From positions 38,300,340 through 38,364,339 of the forward strand of contig ML679972.1 of the NCBI GenBank assembly GCA_007922225.1: DNA of 64,000 nt, in the 5' to 3' direction. The notes under the pieces are model-generated. The model was not told the DNA's origin. It worked only from the letters and a program-made list of their open reading frames with translations, and made no database searches. This document shows, piece by piece, positions 35,801 through 44,279 of the stretch. The stretch is from Emydura subglobosa. Its lineage: Eukaryota; Chordata; Testudines; Chelidae. A program made the position numbers and the translations under genes. Within the stretch, counting starts at the first letter, position 1; the number at the start of each line of letters is the position of its first letter.

Positions 35801-38511
35801 CAAGGGTTACCCTTCCGCCCTCCTTGGCGGTGCAGGGTCGCTTACTGGGCCCGCTCGGCTGGGGAAATGGTGCCAGCAGCCCCGCTCCAAGCTGGGCGCC
35901 CTGAGTGCTGGGATCAGTCCCTCCCTCCCGCTGCCAGCCTGATCAATCTCTCTGCGGCAGGGTCCTGGATATGCCCACCCAGGAGCTAGGACTGCCCGCC
36001 TATCGGAAATACGACATTGAGGCTTGGATGCCTGGAAGGGGCAAGTATGGCGAGGTGAGCGCCTCCAGCTGGTGTGATGGGGTGGGAGGAATCCTGGTGC
36101 CAAGGTTAGCAGCTTGTCCAGGGCAAAGGGTGAGATCTGCTGCCCAATGTACCTTGATTTTCTTAGCTTTGGATCCCAACCACAGGGGCTGTCCATCCTC
36201 ATGCTTGGGGGTGAGGGGTGGACAGCCGCGTGAGGGGTCAGGAAGGATCTCTCGCATGTGTGTGCACACAAGATAGAGCTAGTGCACTGGGCGGGGGGAT
36301 AGTGGGTCCATCTGTGTTGGTTGGGGGAAGAGGCATGGAGACACCAAGCCCGTTGGTCTGATCTGAGGAGGCAGGGAGAGGGAGAGGGAGGGGAAGACTG
36401 GTTTGGATGTGGGAACACCCTAACTCCTTTGGTGGGTCATGTGACTGTTTTGTGGGTCACATGACTGCTGTCCTTCAAGCCATCTCCCACCCCACTGACC
36501 CTCCCTTTTAAAGCGGCGGTCCCTCTTCGCTTCCCCAGATCTCCAGCACCTCCAACTGCACTGACTACCAGAGCCGGCGCCTGAACATTATGTACTACGA
36601 CCAGACGAGGCAGCTCCATTACGCACACACGGTGAGCGCCCAGCCTCCTGACCCCAGGGCAGAAGGGAAATAGGGAACACACCCCCAAAAGGAAAACCCT
36701 AGGGGGAAAGGAGGGAGGTGCGTTTCTCAGGCGAATTCACAGGAGCATCAGATCTAACAGGACTTGGGTGGGAGACCTAACAGAGCCAGGTGCTGCATCT
36801 CAGTGCCGGGTGATGGATCCTTGTATAAACAGCCCCTATGTTCTACCCCAGAGGTGGCTGCATCTCAGTGCCAGGTGATGGGGACCCTTCGTCAGTTTGG
36901 ATCCTGCAGGGGGAAAGTTGCATGTTAATTAATCTGCCTATCTTGGGGCCGAGCAAGCGGGCTTGATTCTTGTGGCTACAGATCCTGGAGCCACTCAAGT
37001 GGTCCCCAGATGTGGGTCACTGGCTGGTGACCACTGGGGTGGGGGGATTAAAATCCCCACTGTCATCTTTTGTTCTCCCCAGGTCAACGGCACAGCCTGC
37101 GCCATCCCTCGGCTGCTGATCGCTCTGCTGGAGTCCAACCAGCTCAAGGTGTGCTCCAGCCCTACCAGGGGGGCTGTAATGGCCCAACATTCATACCCTG
37201 TGTGCCTGAGTTGAGAGGGAGCAATCAGTGCTGGCTGAGCCTACGGCCCTTTGTTCAACTTCTGGGCTTGCCACCTCCTGGGCAGAGCGTGTCTTGCTGG
37301 GGGCAGCTCTCCCCACTGATGATCAGCTGAGTGAAGGTGGCTGGCCACGGGCCCCAGGGCTCTGTTGCAAGGAAGAGAGGGGAGAGTTGTGGTGGCCTGG
37401 GTTCTGGGGGAACCCTGTGCCAAGGGCACTCAAACCTTTGTAGAAGTGGGGGGGCCAAGGCCAAAGGGCCCCCTCCATCTCTGTGGCTTGCTGCTCTAGC
37501 AGTGAACCAGCTGCCCTCTCTTCTGGTGCCATAGCAGTCCCTGGTGGGCGAAAGGTGTAATGGCAGCGCCTCCCCAGCAGAATCTATTATTTTGTGGGGA
37601 GAGGAGGGGAAGTCTGCGGGGGACATGAATTCTGCACTTCGATTTCTTTTGTTAAAAAGCGGGGGAGGGCATTGCCTCCTGCCTCCCTGGTTCTGGCACC
37701 AGTGTCCTGTCCCCCAGCCAGGAGCGGAGAAGCAGGGAGGTTCCCCCACTGAAACGGAGTCAGGCTGGGATTGAATTAGCAGGAGTTCTCACGGTTCCAG
37801 TTTCAGGCCAGAAGGGATGGTTAGATCATGTGGTCTGACCCCTGGATAGCACAGGCCAGTAAGCGATTCCTGGACTGAGCTCAGAGAGTGAGTCAGAGCA
37901 AAGCATTTGTCCGCAGGAAGCTCAACCGTGGCATGAGAATCAGGGGCCACCAAGGGCTGAGGCCCCTGCACTGGCAGAGAATCGATTAGGGGAGATCTCC
38001 CCAGATGATCCCGCACCTAACTCAGTCCCCTTGCTGCACAGAAAAGTGGGGGGGGGTCCCAAGGTCTCTACCGAGCTGAGGGAAAATTCCTTCCTGCTCC
38101 CCTTCCCTCCTTCAGCAGTGGAGCCGCACAGAGACTCAGGGGGGATGGCTGAGTAGCGAAGGCTCCATTCCAGAGTGGATTTCCCACCCCCACCACTGAG
38201 ATCCAAAATTTTTATGAGTGCGGGGGAGAGAGAGCACCCAACAAACAGCTGGCTAGAGGCCTGGAGATGGACAGGCTGGAGAATGGGGGGGTAACATCCT
38301 CAGTCACTTTTGTTGTTTAGCCATGGGGGAGTGGATTTCACACCCACCCCCCAATGCTGTGTCTCAACCATGCCCTGTCCCGTTCCTCCCCCAGGATGGC
38401 AGCGTCCGAGTCCCCACGGTCCTGCAGCCGTTCCTGGGCATGGAAATCATCACCAAGCCCAGCTACGCCCCCTTAAAGTACATCGGGCCCAACCAGCCTA
38501 AACGCCGCTGA
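17863..38511 (+). CDS. SARS2: Mitochondrial serine--tRNA ligase
   Basis: Charges mitochondrial tRNA-Ser with serine in the matrix. Sixteen coding exons: 17863-18114, 19245-19340, 20823-20852, 22329-22469, 24417-24471, 25611-25674, 30528-30633, 31462-31509, 32150-32258, 34112-34157, 34859-34946, 35604-35716, 35961-36054, 36539-36631, 37083-37148, 38395-38511. All have GT/AG borders and agreeing phases; the total is 505 aa (human 518), with no break. Residues 1 to about 30 are Arg-rich without acids (matrix targeting). Residues 85-173 form the coiled-coil tRNA-binding arm. The class II catalytic domain follows: [13 protein letters not shown] (motif 1 region), [13 protein letters not shown] ... 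[12 protein letters not shown] (motif 2, from about residue 316), and [19 protein letters not shown] (motif 3, about 446-465). [18 protein letters not shown] is characteristic of SerRS. The introns carry most of the repeats listed between 18 and 38 kb. Confidence 0.96.
18124..18480 (+). repeat. G-rich degenerate tandem repeat in SARS2 intron 1
   Basis: Repeated GCGGGGCCTA-CGGAAAA-GGGTGGGAC blocks (about 18127 and 18205) followed by many GTGGG/TAGGG runs on this strand. It continues in weaker form at 18966-19110 after a CR1 insertion. Multiple G-runs could form G-quadruplexes. Confidence 0.5.
18490..18967 (+). mobile_element. CR1 LINE 3' fragment
   Basis: GACATGATGGAGGTCTATAA, TTCTTCACACAATGCACAGT and the 3' end GACCCAGTATGGCTGTTCTT are a classical CR1 tail. 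It interrupts the G-rich repeat of intron 1. Confidence 0.75.
19565..19650 (-). mobile_element. CR1 LINE 3' tail, inverted
   Basis: Starts AGAATCATAGAAATGTAGGA and continues GGACTGGAAAGGACCT, the inverted CR1 terminus. Confidence 0.6.
21600..22110 (+). repeat. Two MIR-like SINE copies
   Basis: The first at about 21615-21740 (TGTGACCCTGAGCCTCAGTT, TTTTAAGCTCTC), the second at about 21910-22125 (GTTCTGTTCCCAGG, TGTGACACTGGGCAAATCAC, ATACTTTGAGG). SARS2 intron 3. Confidence 0.5.
22690..23500 (+). mobile_element. CR1 LINE 3' part split by a MITE
   Basis: 22690-23035 and 23337-23500 are consecutive parts of one CR1 tail (GTGCAGAGAAGAGCCACAGG, CCAATGGCTGGAAGTTAAAG; then GACTGGATACCTTTCTGGAA, GGAGGTCAGACTAGATGTTC). 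The MITE at 23036-23336 lies between them. SARS2 intron 4. Confidence 0.75.
23036..23336. mobile_element. MITE with TAGG..GTCTACA ends, inside a CR1
   Basis: Ends TAGGCCTGGTCTACAG and GTGTAGACGTACCCCTA are inverted repeats; a CTA flank repeats on each side, which could be a 3-bp target duplication as made by PIF/Harbinger elements. No coding capacity. Confidence 0.6.
23845..23945 (+). mobile_element. CR1 LINE 3' end
   Basis: TGGAGACAGGATATTGGGCT, ATCTGACCCAATGTGGCTGT, TTCTTATGG: the terminal 100 bp of CR1. Confidence 0.65.
23965..24250. mobile_element. Probable MITE-derived sequence
   Basis: Begins TATGACTTGTCTACTGTGG and has the paired stretches TACAGGTATAAGCGACCC and CCAAAGGCGTGTGCCCACAC; similar in kind to the other GTCTACAC elements, but its right end is not clear. 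Confidence 0.3.
24930..25450 (+). repeat. Iterated SINE heads followed by one MIR-like body
   Basis: Head units at about 25100-25150, 25150-25215 and 25230-25290 (GGACTCCTGGGTTCCATCCC, CTCTGGGAGGAGAGTGGGAT) precede a body with TGTGACCTTGAGCAAGCCAC and TGCCTCAGTTTCCCC. SARS2 intron 5. Confidence 0.65.
26240..26545 (+). mobile_element. CR1 LINE 3' fragment
   Basis: GTGTCCAGTTCTGTGGCCCA, GGTCAGAAAGGAGCCACAAA, GAGCTCTATGAGTTGATTTG and GATTGGAAGTTTGAAGC match CR1. SARS2 intron 6. Confidence 0.65.
27295..27540 (+). repeat. MIR-like SINE
   Basis: Head (GGACACCTGGGTTCTATTCC), body (GGGAACCTTGGGCATGTCAC, ATGCCTCCGTTTCCCC) and tail (GTGAGCTCTTTGAGGCAGGC) are recognisable. Confidence 0.6.
28660..28940 (+). 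repeat. Two SINE heads plus MIR-like body
   Basis: Heads at about 28668-28740 and 28740-28805, then a body (GGGGGCAAGTCCCTTC, TCTGTGAAATGGC). An inverted head follows at 29035-29095 (AATAGAACCCAGGAGTCCTG). Confidence 0.6.
29808..30285 (-). mobile_element. CR1 LINE 3' part, inverted
   Basis: CTTCATACATTCCAAGGCCA, AACTTCCAGCTATTACATCA and ATCGTTCTCGTGGCTCTTCT read backwards as CR1. SARS2 intron 6, just before exon 7. Confidence 0.7.
30290..30430 (-). repeat. MIR-like SINE fragment, inverted
   Basis: TACACAGCTGGGGAAACTGA, GGCACAGACACTAAGCGACT and AGCCACCGGCAGAGCTGGGT form the reverse of the SINE body and head. Confidence 0.55.
30675..31120 (+). repeat. Array of six or so iterated SINE heads
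   Basis: Units of 50-75 bp (TCAGGACTCCTGGGTTCTGG, AGGATGCCTGGGTTCTATTC, GGACACCTGGGCCCTATTTC, CCAGACTCCTGGGTTCTGTT), each ending with GGGAGTGG-TCTAGTGGTTAG and leading into the next, with a short body piece only at the end. SARS2 intron 7. Confidence 0.7.
32930..33490. mobile_element. Probable MITE-derived block in SARS2 intron 9
   Basis: GGGTGGGTATACCCGCGCTAG near the left and GTGTAGACGTAGCCCTCAGG at the right are typical end or core sequences of the reptile GTCTACAC MITEs. The long open frame across this block (32706-33623) is not thought to be coding. Confidence 0.35.
34340..34430 (+). mobile_element. CR1 LINE 3' end
   Basis: AGTCCTGCTTTGAGCAGGGG, TAGATGACCTCCTGAGGTCC and ATATTCTATGATT are a clean CR1 terminus. 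SARS2 intron 10. Confidence 0.75.
34575..34750. repeat. SINE head (inverted) next to SINE body (direct)
   Basis: TAGAACCCAGGAGTCCTGACT at 34588 is an inverted head; GTGTGGG..GTTCTGTTCCCGG and TGTGCCTCAGTTTCCCC at 34660-34740 are direct. Confidence 0.5.
34990..35120 (-). repeat. Inverted SINE-head units
   Basis: Two units in a row: TTAGAACCCAGGAGCCCAGG, then ACAACCCAGGAGTCCTGGCT, each followed by CTCGAACCACGAGACCCC or CTCTAACCACTAGACCCC. SARS2 intron 11. Confidence 0.65.
36785..36890 (+). repeat. Two units of the dispersed ~57-bp minisatellite
   Basis: GCTGCATCTCAGTGCCGGGT and GCTGCATCTCAGTGCCAGGT start two consecutive units, linked by GTATAAACAGCCCC. SARS2 intron 14. Confidence 0.6.
37790..38215 (-). 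mobile_element. CR1 LINE 3' part, inverted
   Basis: Starts with the reversed CR1 end (CAGGCCAGAAGGGATGGTTA, ATCATGTGGTCTGACCCC) and continues with CR1-like sequence to about 38215. SARS2 intron 15. Confidence 0.55.
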
Positions 38512-39450
38512 CCCGTCTGCCAGCAGCAGCAGCCACAGCAGGGCCCAGCCCGACACAAATGAGACATCCCCCGTTCCTTCTGCCTCCTGGCATTGCTTTG
38601 CCGCACCTGGATGGGGCTGATGTGGATGGGGACTCTGAGATGCCAGCACCCCCTCTGGCACCAGACTGTGCTGCCTGGAGCCAGACCCCAGCACTGGCAA
38701 GAGGCAGTGAGCTATTTTCTCCCCAGGACTCCTGGGTTCCTCCATCAGTAGCCGACCTCCCGCTCCTGGCGAGGGGGAAGAGAGTTCTCCCAACTTACAA
38801 GCCATTGAAGGGACTGGGGGGGGCATGTAGATTTCATGGCTAGATGTGCTCCTCCCCACTCCCCCCCTTCACTATTTCCTCTCTGCGTCCTGCTTCCTTG
38901 CTCCTCATCCTTGCTGCTGGTGCCAGCCATGGCCAGAGGAGCTTGATGACTGAAGAGATGGCGAGTTTTTCGCCCCACCGACCGCTGTTTCTCATCTGAC
39001 TTGGCCTGGTGTTGGCTGCAGCATGTTCCCATCAGCCAGCCCTTCGGAGACGCTGCTGTGAAACAAGTTTGCCGGATCTCAGCCCGGTTCCCTGGTGCAG
39101 CTGCATTACACAAAGCAGGAGCGGCAGCCTTAGCGGAGAGGTAGAATGGGCCGTGGAGACTCAAACACCCCTTCCCACCCCACCCACACACTTGGCCCTA
39201 ACCAGGGTCCCCTGGGGCTGAGGCAGCCAAGCAGGGGGCAGAGTGTGCAGTTGGGAGGTTTGCCCTTGCGATTGCCCATACTGTGGGGCAGGAGAGGGGC
39301 CCTGCTGGCTGAGTCAGGGTCCCAGCCAAGGGGCTCACAGAGGGAGAGAGCATGGAGGGGGAGCATCCACACTTGGTAATGCCAGCTTGGAGTGGGTCAA
39401 CTGCTGGGGGGTCAGAGGGTGCCAAGCAGGGGAATGAAATTGTGCCACCC

Positions 39451-39456
39451 ATTAAA
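39451..39456 (+). terminator. SARS2: Candidate polyadenylation signal ATTAAA (SARS2)
   Basis: ATTAAA about 940 bp after the SARS2 stop at 38511; repeats start right after it (39520), which would fit the end of the 3' UTR. Unconfirmed. Confidence 0.35.
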
Positions 39457-39519
39457 TCTGCAATTGAGAAGGGCTCTGTTCTCATAGGGTCATGCTTAAA
39501 GCACCTGTGAGGGAGAGGG

Positions 39520-39720
39520 GTCTGGTGGGTTACAGCAGAGGGGACTAGGTCTCAGGACGCCTGGGTTCTATTCCCAGCGAGAGGAGGGGAGGGGGGACTG
39601 AGGGGCTGGACCCCTGGCTTCCCTCCCAGCTCTGCCACTGACCCATGACCTTGGAACAAATCACTTTGCCTCTCTCCACCTCACTTTCCCACTGTGTATA
39701 TGGGGGTAACCCCTCCCCTC
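39520..39720 (+). repeat. MIR-like SINE
   Basis: CAGGACGCCTGGGTTCTATT, CCATGACCTTGGAACAAATC and CCTCACTTTCCCACTGTG are head and body motifs. Confidence 0.55.
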
Positions 39721-40059
39721 CTGGCTTTGTGGATCCTCGGCCGAGCCTTCCTCGGGCAGGCGAGAGGACAATTGGTCTGGAAGAACATGAGCATCTCCAT
39801 TGACCTCTTCTGCTCAGCTCCAGCATCACCAGGGAACAGAAGAGCTGCTGCCCCTCGGGCACTGTGCTACTGCAACTGTTCCACCGTGGCCAGTGCCTCC
39901 TGCAGGACAGAGCTCCTAGGCCAGATCCAGGACCCTGCACCCCCTCTTTCTTGATTGTACAGAACTGCTCTGCCACTGAGGGGCAGCCACCTGTGGGGTG
40001 TGGGGTGGCAGCTGCTTATTAATGAATTTAACCAGTACTGAAATGCTGACACCTCTGGG

Positions 40060-40140
40060 ATGGAAGGCAGTAGCTGTTTATACAAGGATCGCTCCCCCGG
40101 TACTGAGATGCAGCTGATTCTGGTGTGCAACACAGCAGCT
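40060..40140 (-). repeat. Inverted unit of the dispersed ~57-bp minisatellite
   Basis: AGCTGTTTATACAAGGATCG and CGGTACTGAGATGCAGCTG are the reverse complement of the unit seen at 36785. Confidence 0.55.
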
Positions 40141-40689
40141 GACTGCTTGAAGAATGACAGACTCAGGTGGGAGGGGGTGGATTGGTGGGAGCCAGCTTGG
40201 GATCTCATAGACAGCTATTTTGTCCATCACCTCTGCCCTTGCCAGCCAGTTTCAGAGAGATGCAAGTGGTCCAGGTGGACGTGAAGGTCTTCTAACAGCA
40301 GCTCCTCCTGGGGCGTTTTATTCATTAGAAATTTGCCGTGTTGGCTGGTTTAATTCAGTTACTCCCTGGGGCTGCTTTGCTGCTGTCGAGGGACTGGGTT
40401 GCAATCTGTTACGCCTTGCTCAGCCTGACAATAGGTCTGCCACAAAGCGGCCAGCGGTGTCTACAAAGGCGAGGGCTGGGACATAGAACAGCTGCCAAGT
40501 GCCAGTTCCTGGCTGTGCTGAACAATGGCGAGGAGAACGCCCCTAGCGCCTTGTGAATTTATTATCACACGCGATGAGCTAAGGCCTGGCAGGGACAGGC
40601 GCCAAACTTTTCTAACTTGGGTGCCGAAGCTGGGCGGGGAAATCAGCACTGAGGAAGGAGCGCCCCCCCAGAACCGCAATGGGGTAGTG

Positions 40690-41050
40690 AGGTCAGCACA
40701 AATGGTAAAGTTAACCCCCTCCCCCCCTTACTGGCAATTTCAGGGCACCAAAAACTATCTGTACATTTGGGTTGAATTCAGCAAATAATTTTGGCTGGAA
40801 AAAAATGGATTTTTTAAAAAAAAAAGTCTTAATTAGCTAAATTTCTTAATGAAACCGTTGTTTTAGGTTGAACGCAGCGATCAGCCGAAGCCTCCCCCCC
40901 AAAAAATATTTTTATTTTATTTTTGACTGTATCCAGGAGATACCAAAAAAATTCACTTTTGGCTGAAACCAGCCTGCTTCTCCCCTCTCAGATTATTTTG
41001 TGGGGGTGTGGGTCCAAATTGACAAATCAATCGTTTGCTCAGGGCTAGTC
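40690..41050. repeat. AT-rich dispersed repeat of unknown class
   Basis: Stretches such as TTGGCTGGAAAAAAATGG and GGGCTAGTCAGTATTGAC; similar in character to 51110-51260, 58900-59400 and 63740-63920. I cannot name the family. Confidence 0.35.
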
Positions 41051-41284
41051 AGTATTGACAGCAGGGGAAGAGTGCTTGCTTCTCAACCTCCCGCTGCGCT
41101 GCACGGGGGCCAGCGCCCCCTCGCACCACAGTGGGGTCAGCGGTGACTGCCGGGGCAGGGTTCCCCCGCAGCATTTTCCACAAGAGGTTCACATCGTTGC
41201 CGTCTTAATTTGCCCCACCAATTTCACATGGAGGTGGCGTTATGCAGGCCCTGGAGGAAAGCGGTTGCATGATGTTGCTCTGAG

Positions 41285-41400
41285 TTGTTGAGCAGCTGAC
41301 CTCCCCAGAGCCAGCTGCATCTGGGCCCTGGGTGAACAATTGCCGGTAGGAGCAGCTGCCATGCTGCCACCCCAGAGGTGGCTGCAGTCTAGTGCTCGGG
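41285..41400 (+). repeat. Two units of the dispersed ~57-bp minisatellite
   Basis: CCAGAGCCAGCTGCATCTGG and CCAGAGGTGGCTGCAGTCTA begin two units. Confidence 0.5.
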
Positions 41401-42529
41401 GAGTGATCGTCATCCACGCAGCCTGTGAAGCATTTTTAGAGCCTGTGGCACTGACTGTAATGTACTTTATTACGGACAAAGTCACTCTGGATCAGTGGCC
41501 AGGGACATGGCATTGTTCTGGGTGTCCACCTGACTCCTTTGCCTGCCACAGCTAAGCCCTGCTGACATTTCACCCCCTCTGGGCAGGAGAGCATGTGGGC
41601 CACCAGCCAGCTGAGTATCACACTCGACTTATTTCAGACTGAAACTGAGCCAGCGCTTTAAATCAAGGAGGCCGGAGCATCAGCTGCTGTGAGTCAGGGC
41701 AGTGGAGCGACGCTGATTTACGCTAGCCGTGGATCTGGCCCCATTGGCTGCACCGGAGTGACGCCCATTCACGCCGGGAGGCCTGGCCCCAAATTGGGCT
41801 ACAAAAATAAGAGGGTTGTTATAGGAACGACATTTTAAAAAAAAGATGAGCTGGATTCAAGTTTCCAAGGGGAAGCGCATCCTTCGCGAGGGCTGATTGA
41901 AAGAGGGCTGCAGCAGGGACCAAATGAGAAATGAATTTCATTAAAGTGAAGGAGGAATTTTTCAAAGCCAAGGTTTCCTGGGCTGGGGTTTGCTAATGTT
42001 TCCTGCCAGGCGTCAAACAGGAAGAGTCGTAAGAGGCTCATGTATTTTTTCATCGGTGGGGTGAGTTTCTCTGGAGCCGGGGAGCGCCTTCTCCCCGAGC
42101 GGCTGTACAATCGGATGCTACTTGGTACGCAGCACACTCCAGCCACAGCTTGCAGAGCGCTTTGCTTAATTAATTAATTGCGGCTCAGCCCACTTCAGCC
42201 AAGAGGGCACCATTGTTAGCCCCTTTTTTCCAGCTGGGAAAACTGAGGCACAAATCCTGGCTCCCCTGCTCTACCCACTAGACACCACTCCAGCCTGTTC
42301 TGAACATCCTCCAGTGAGGGGGATTTTGCGGGGTCCCATATGCTGCAGCTGCTGCCTCTCTCAGCCCAGCTAGTGGCATGTGCAGCCGCCAACACTGAAG
42401 CCGGTTGCACTGTTCATCTCTTAGCTGAGTGGGGGTGAGGATCACTGGTCACCAGGGGGATTCCCTAGCAGTCAGGTGGGGGCTCCAGCGCTCGGAACAA
42501 TTACACAGGAGGCAGTGTGAAGGGGGGGA

Positions 42530-43030
42530 CCGGAACTCATTGCTCGCCTGCTGGGTGATCTTGGGCCAGTCCCAGCCCTGTGCCTCAGCTTCTCCATCTG
42601 TATAATGGGGAGAAGGCTGCCGACCCTCGACTGTAAAGTGCTTTGAGGTCGATGGCTGAGCAGGGCTGTAGAAAAGCAAGGGGTGATTGTTAGAGCATCT
42701 GCTTTGTTTTCACTCTTGAGTTTTTCCAACTTCCAGCTGCTGGATCTTGTTCTACCTCTGCTCTTGGATGTCTTCTCCCCAAGAAGGCACTTCAGGGTCC
42801 ATGATCAGCTCCATGCCTGCTTGCTGCCTCGGTTTCCCCATCCACATGCTTCCTCTCTCCTTAGCATAGCTGAGCACTTCATGTTCGCTCATGGATTTCA
42901 TCCATCTCCCAGGAAATATTATCCCTGCCTTGCAGAGGGGGAAGCTCCGATACAGGGCAGATGAAGTGACTTACCTGCCGTCGCTCAGGGAGGCTGTGGC
43001 AGAAGCGGTACTTGAATCGAGATCGTGTGA
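42530..43030 (+). repeat. MIR-like SINE pieces
   Basis: 42530-42690 is direct (GTGATCTTGGGCCAGTCCC, AGTGCTTTGAGGTCGATGG). 42895-43025 is a mixture resembling an inverted body (TTATCCCTGCCTTGCAGAGG). Confidence 0.45.
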
Positions 43031-43324
43031 GGTCCATTTTGCTGCCTTTTCCCCTCCACCATCCTTCCTTCCTCTGGAAAACACAGATTATGGCTTCCCC
43101 ACCTCCAAGCGTTATGCTACGTACTTTGTTGGTGCGCAGATGTCCCCTTTGGCTTTGTCTACACTTGGACTAAGCCCACGATCTGACTCAGGTTTGGGCC
43201 CAAGTCCCGCTTCTGTCCACATGCAAATCAGTCTGACTGGTCAGCAAGCACTCAGCACCCAGCTCCTAAAACCCTTCTAGGGGGGGTGGGTCAGAGCTGC
43301 AGACCTGATGTAGTGTGCAGTGTA

Positions 43325-43745
43325 GACTGGTGGTTCTCAACCAGGGGTACATGTACCCCTGGGGATAGGCAGAGGTCTTCCATGGGGGTACATCAACTCA
43401 TCCAGATATTTGCCTAGTCTTCCAACAGGCTACATAAAAAGCACTGGTGAAGTCAGTGCAAACTAAAATTTCATACAGACACTGACTTGTTATCCTGCTC
43501 TACATACTGGACACTGAATGTAAGTCCAATCTTTATGTTTCAGCTGATTTATTTTATAATTATTTGGTAAAACTGAGCCGGTCAGCAATTTGCCAGTAAG
43601 AGCATGCTGTGACATGTCTATTTTCATGTCTGGTTTTGTAAGAATGTTGTTTTTAAGTGAGGTGAAACTTGGGGTACACGAGACAAATCAGACTCCAGAA
43701 ACGGGTACAGTAGTCTGGAAAAGCCAAGAGCCTCTGGTGTCGACA
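43325..43745. mobile_element. hAT-derived element
   Basis: Left end TGGTGGTTCTCAACCAGGGG, right part GGGGTACACGAGACAAATCA ending AAAGCCAAGAGCCTCTGG, a worn inverted copy of the left end. Internal sequence is AT-rich without a usable frame. Confidence 0.6.
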
Positions 43746-43999
43746 TAGACAAGTTCTGATCTCATATGCACGCATGTATTTCCATTACCTTCCACAGAGT
43801 CACTCCTGCTTTACGCCAGTGTCAGGTCAGCCTGTGGCCCATCCAGATTTTTTAGCCACCTCGGTAACCCAGGCTAAACCCAGCGACCTGTTTGTGCTAC
43901 AGGCCAGCTGGGTTATCTGCTGTCCAGGGTCGTTGAGTCACTGGAGTGGCTTGGAATAAATCCAGTGTGAAGCGGTGATGGGAGGGGAAGAGCTGTGAC

Positions 44000-44279
44000 T
44001 GGGGGAAGGGGGGAATTTTCCACCCCCCCCCCCCCCCGCAAGCTGACATCACTTCCTTTGCAGCCTGCCTCCTATTTAAAATCCCTCTGACTTTCCTCAG
44101 ATGCAGAGACAGCGCAGCTGACACACACGCGTGGAGGCTTCACCCGTGGGGATTGAAGCACGTTCGCTGGCCGTGCCTCCAGAGCCCTTCCACAGCGGCC
44201 TGCCTGGACCCGTCCCACCCACGGCTGCAGCTCGAAGGCAGAATTTTGGCAGCTCTTCAGGAATCGCCACCCGGGCAGC
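44000..44279 (+). promoter_or_regulatory. CCER2: Promoter and 5' UTR of the granin gene: CRE-like and TATA-like boxes
   Basis: TGACATCA at 44044-44051 differs by one base from the consensus cAMP-response element, and TATTTAAA at 44073-44080 is TATA-like, 22 bp further on. Transcription would then start near 44105. Chromogranin A promoters are known for a proximal CRE plus a TATA box in this order. A run of 15 C (44023-44037) stands just upstream of the CRE-like site, facing a G-rich stretch (44001-44013). Confidence 0.5.

Larger units (their letters stand above)
39457..43990. other. Intergenic stretch between SARS2 and the granin gene
   Basis: No exon recognised. It holds SINE copies (39520-39720, 42220-42270, 42530-42690, 42840-43030), minisatellite units (40060-40140 inverted, 41285-41400), an AT-rich repeat (40690-41050) and a hAT-derived element (43325-43745). 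Open frames here are short and without domains. Confidence 0.6.
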
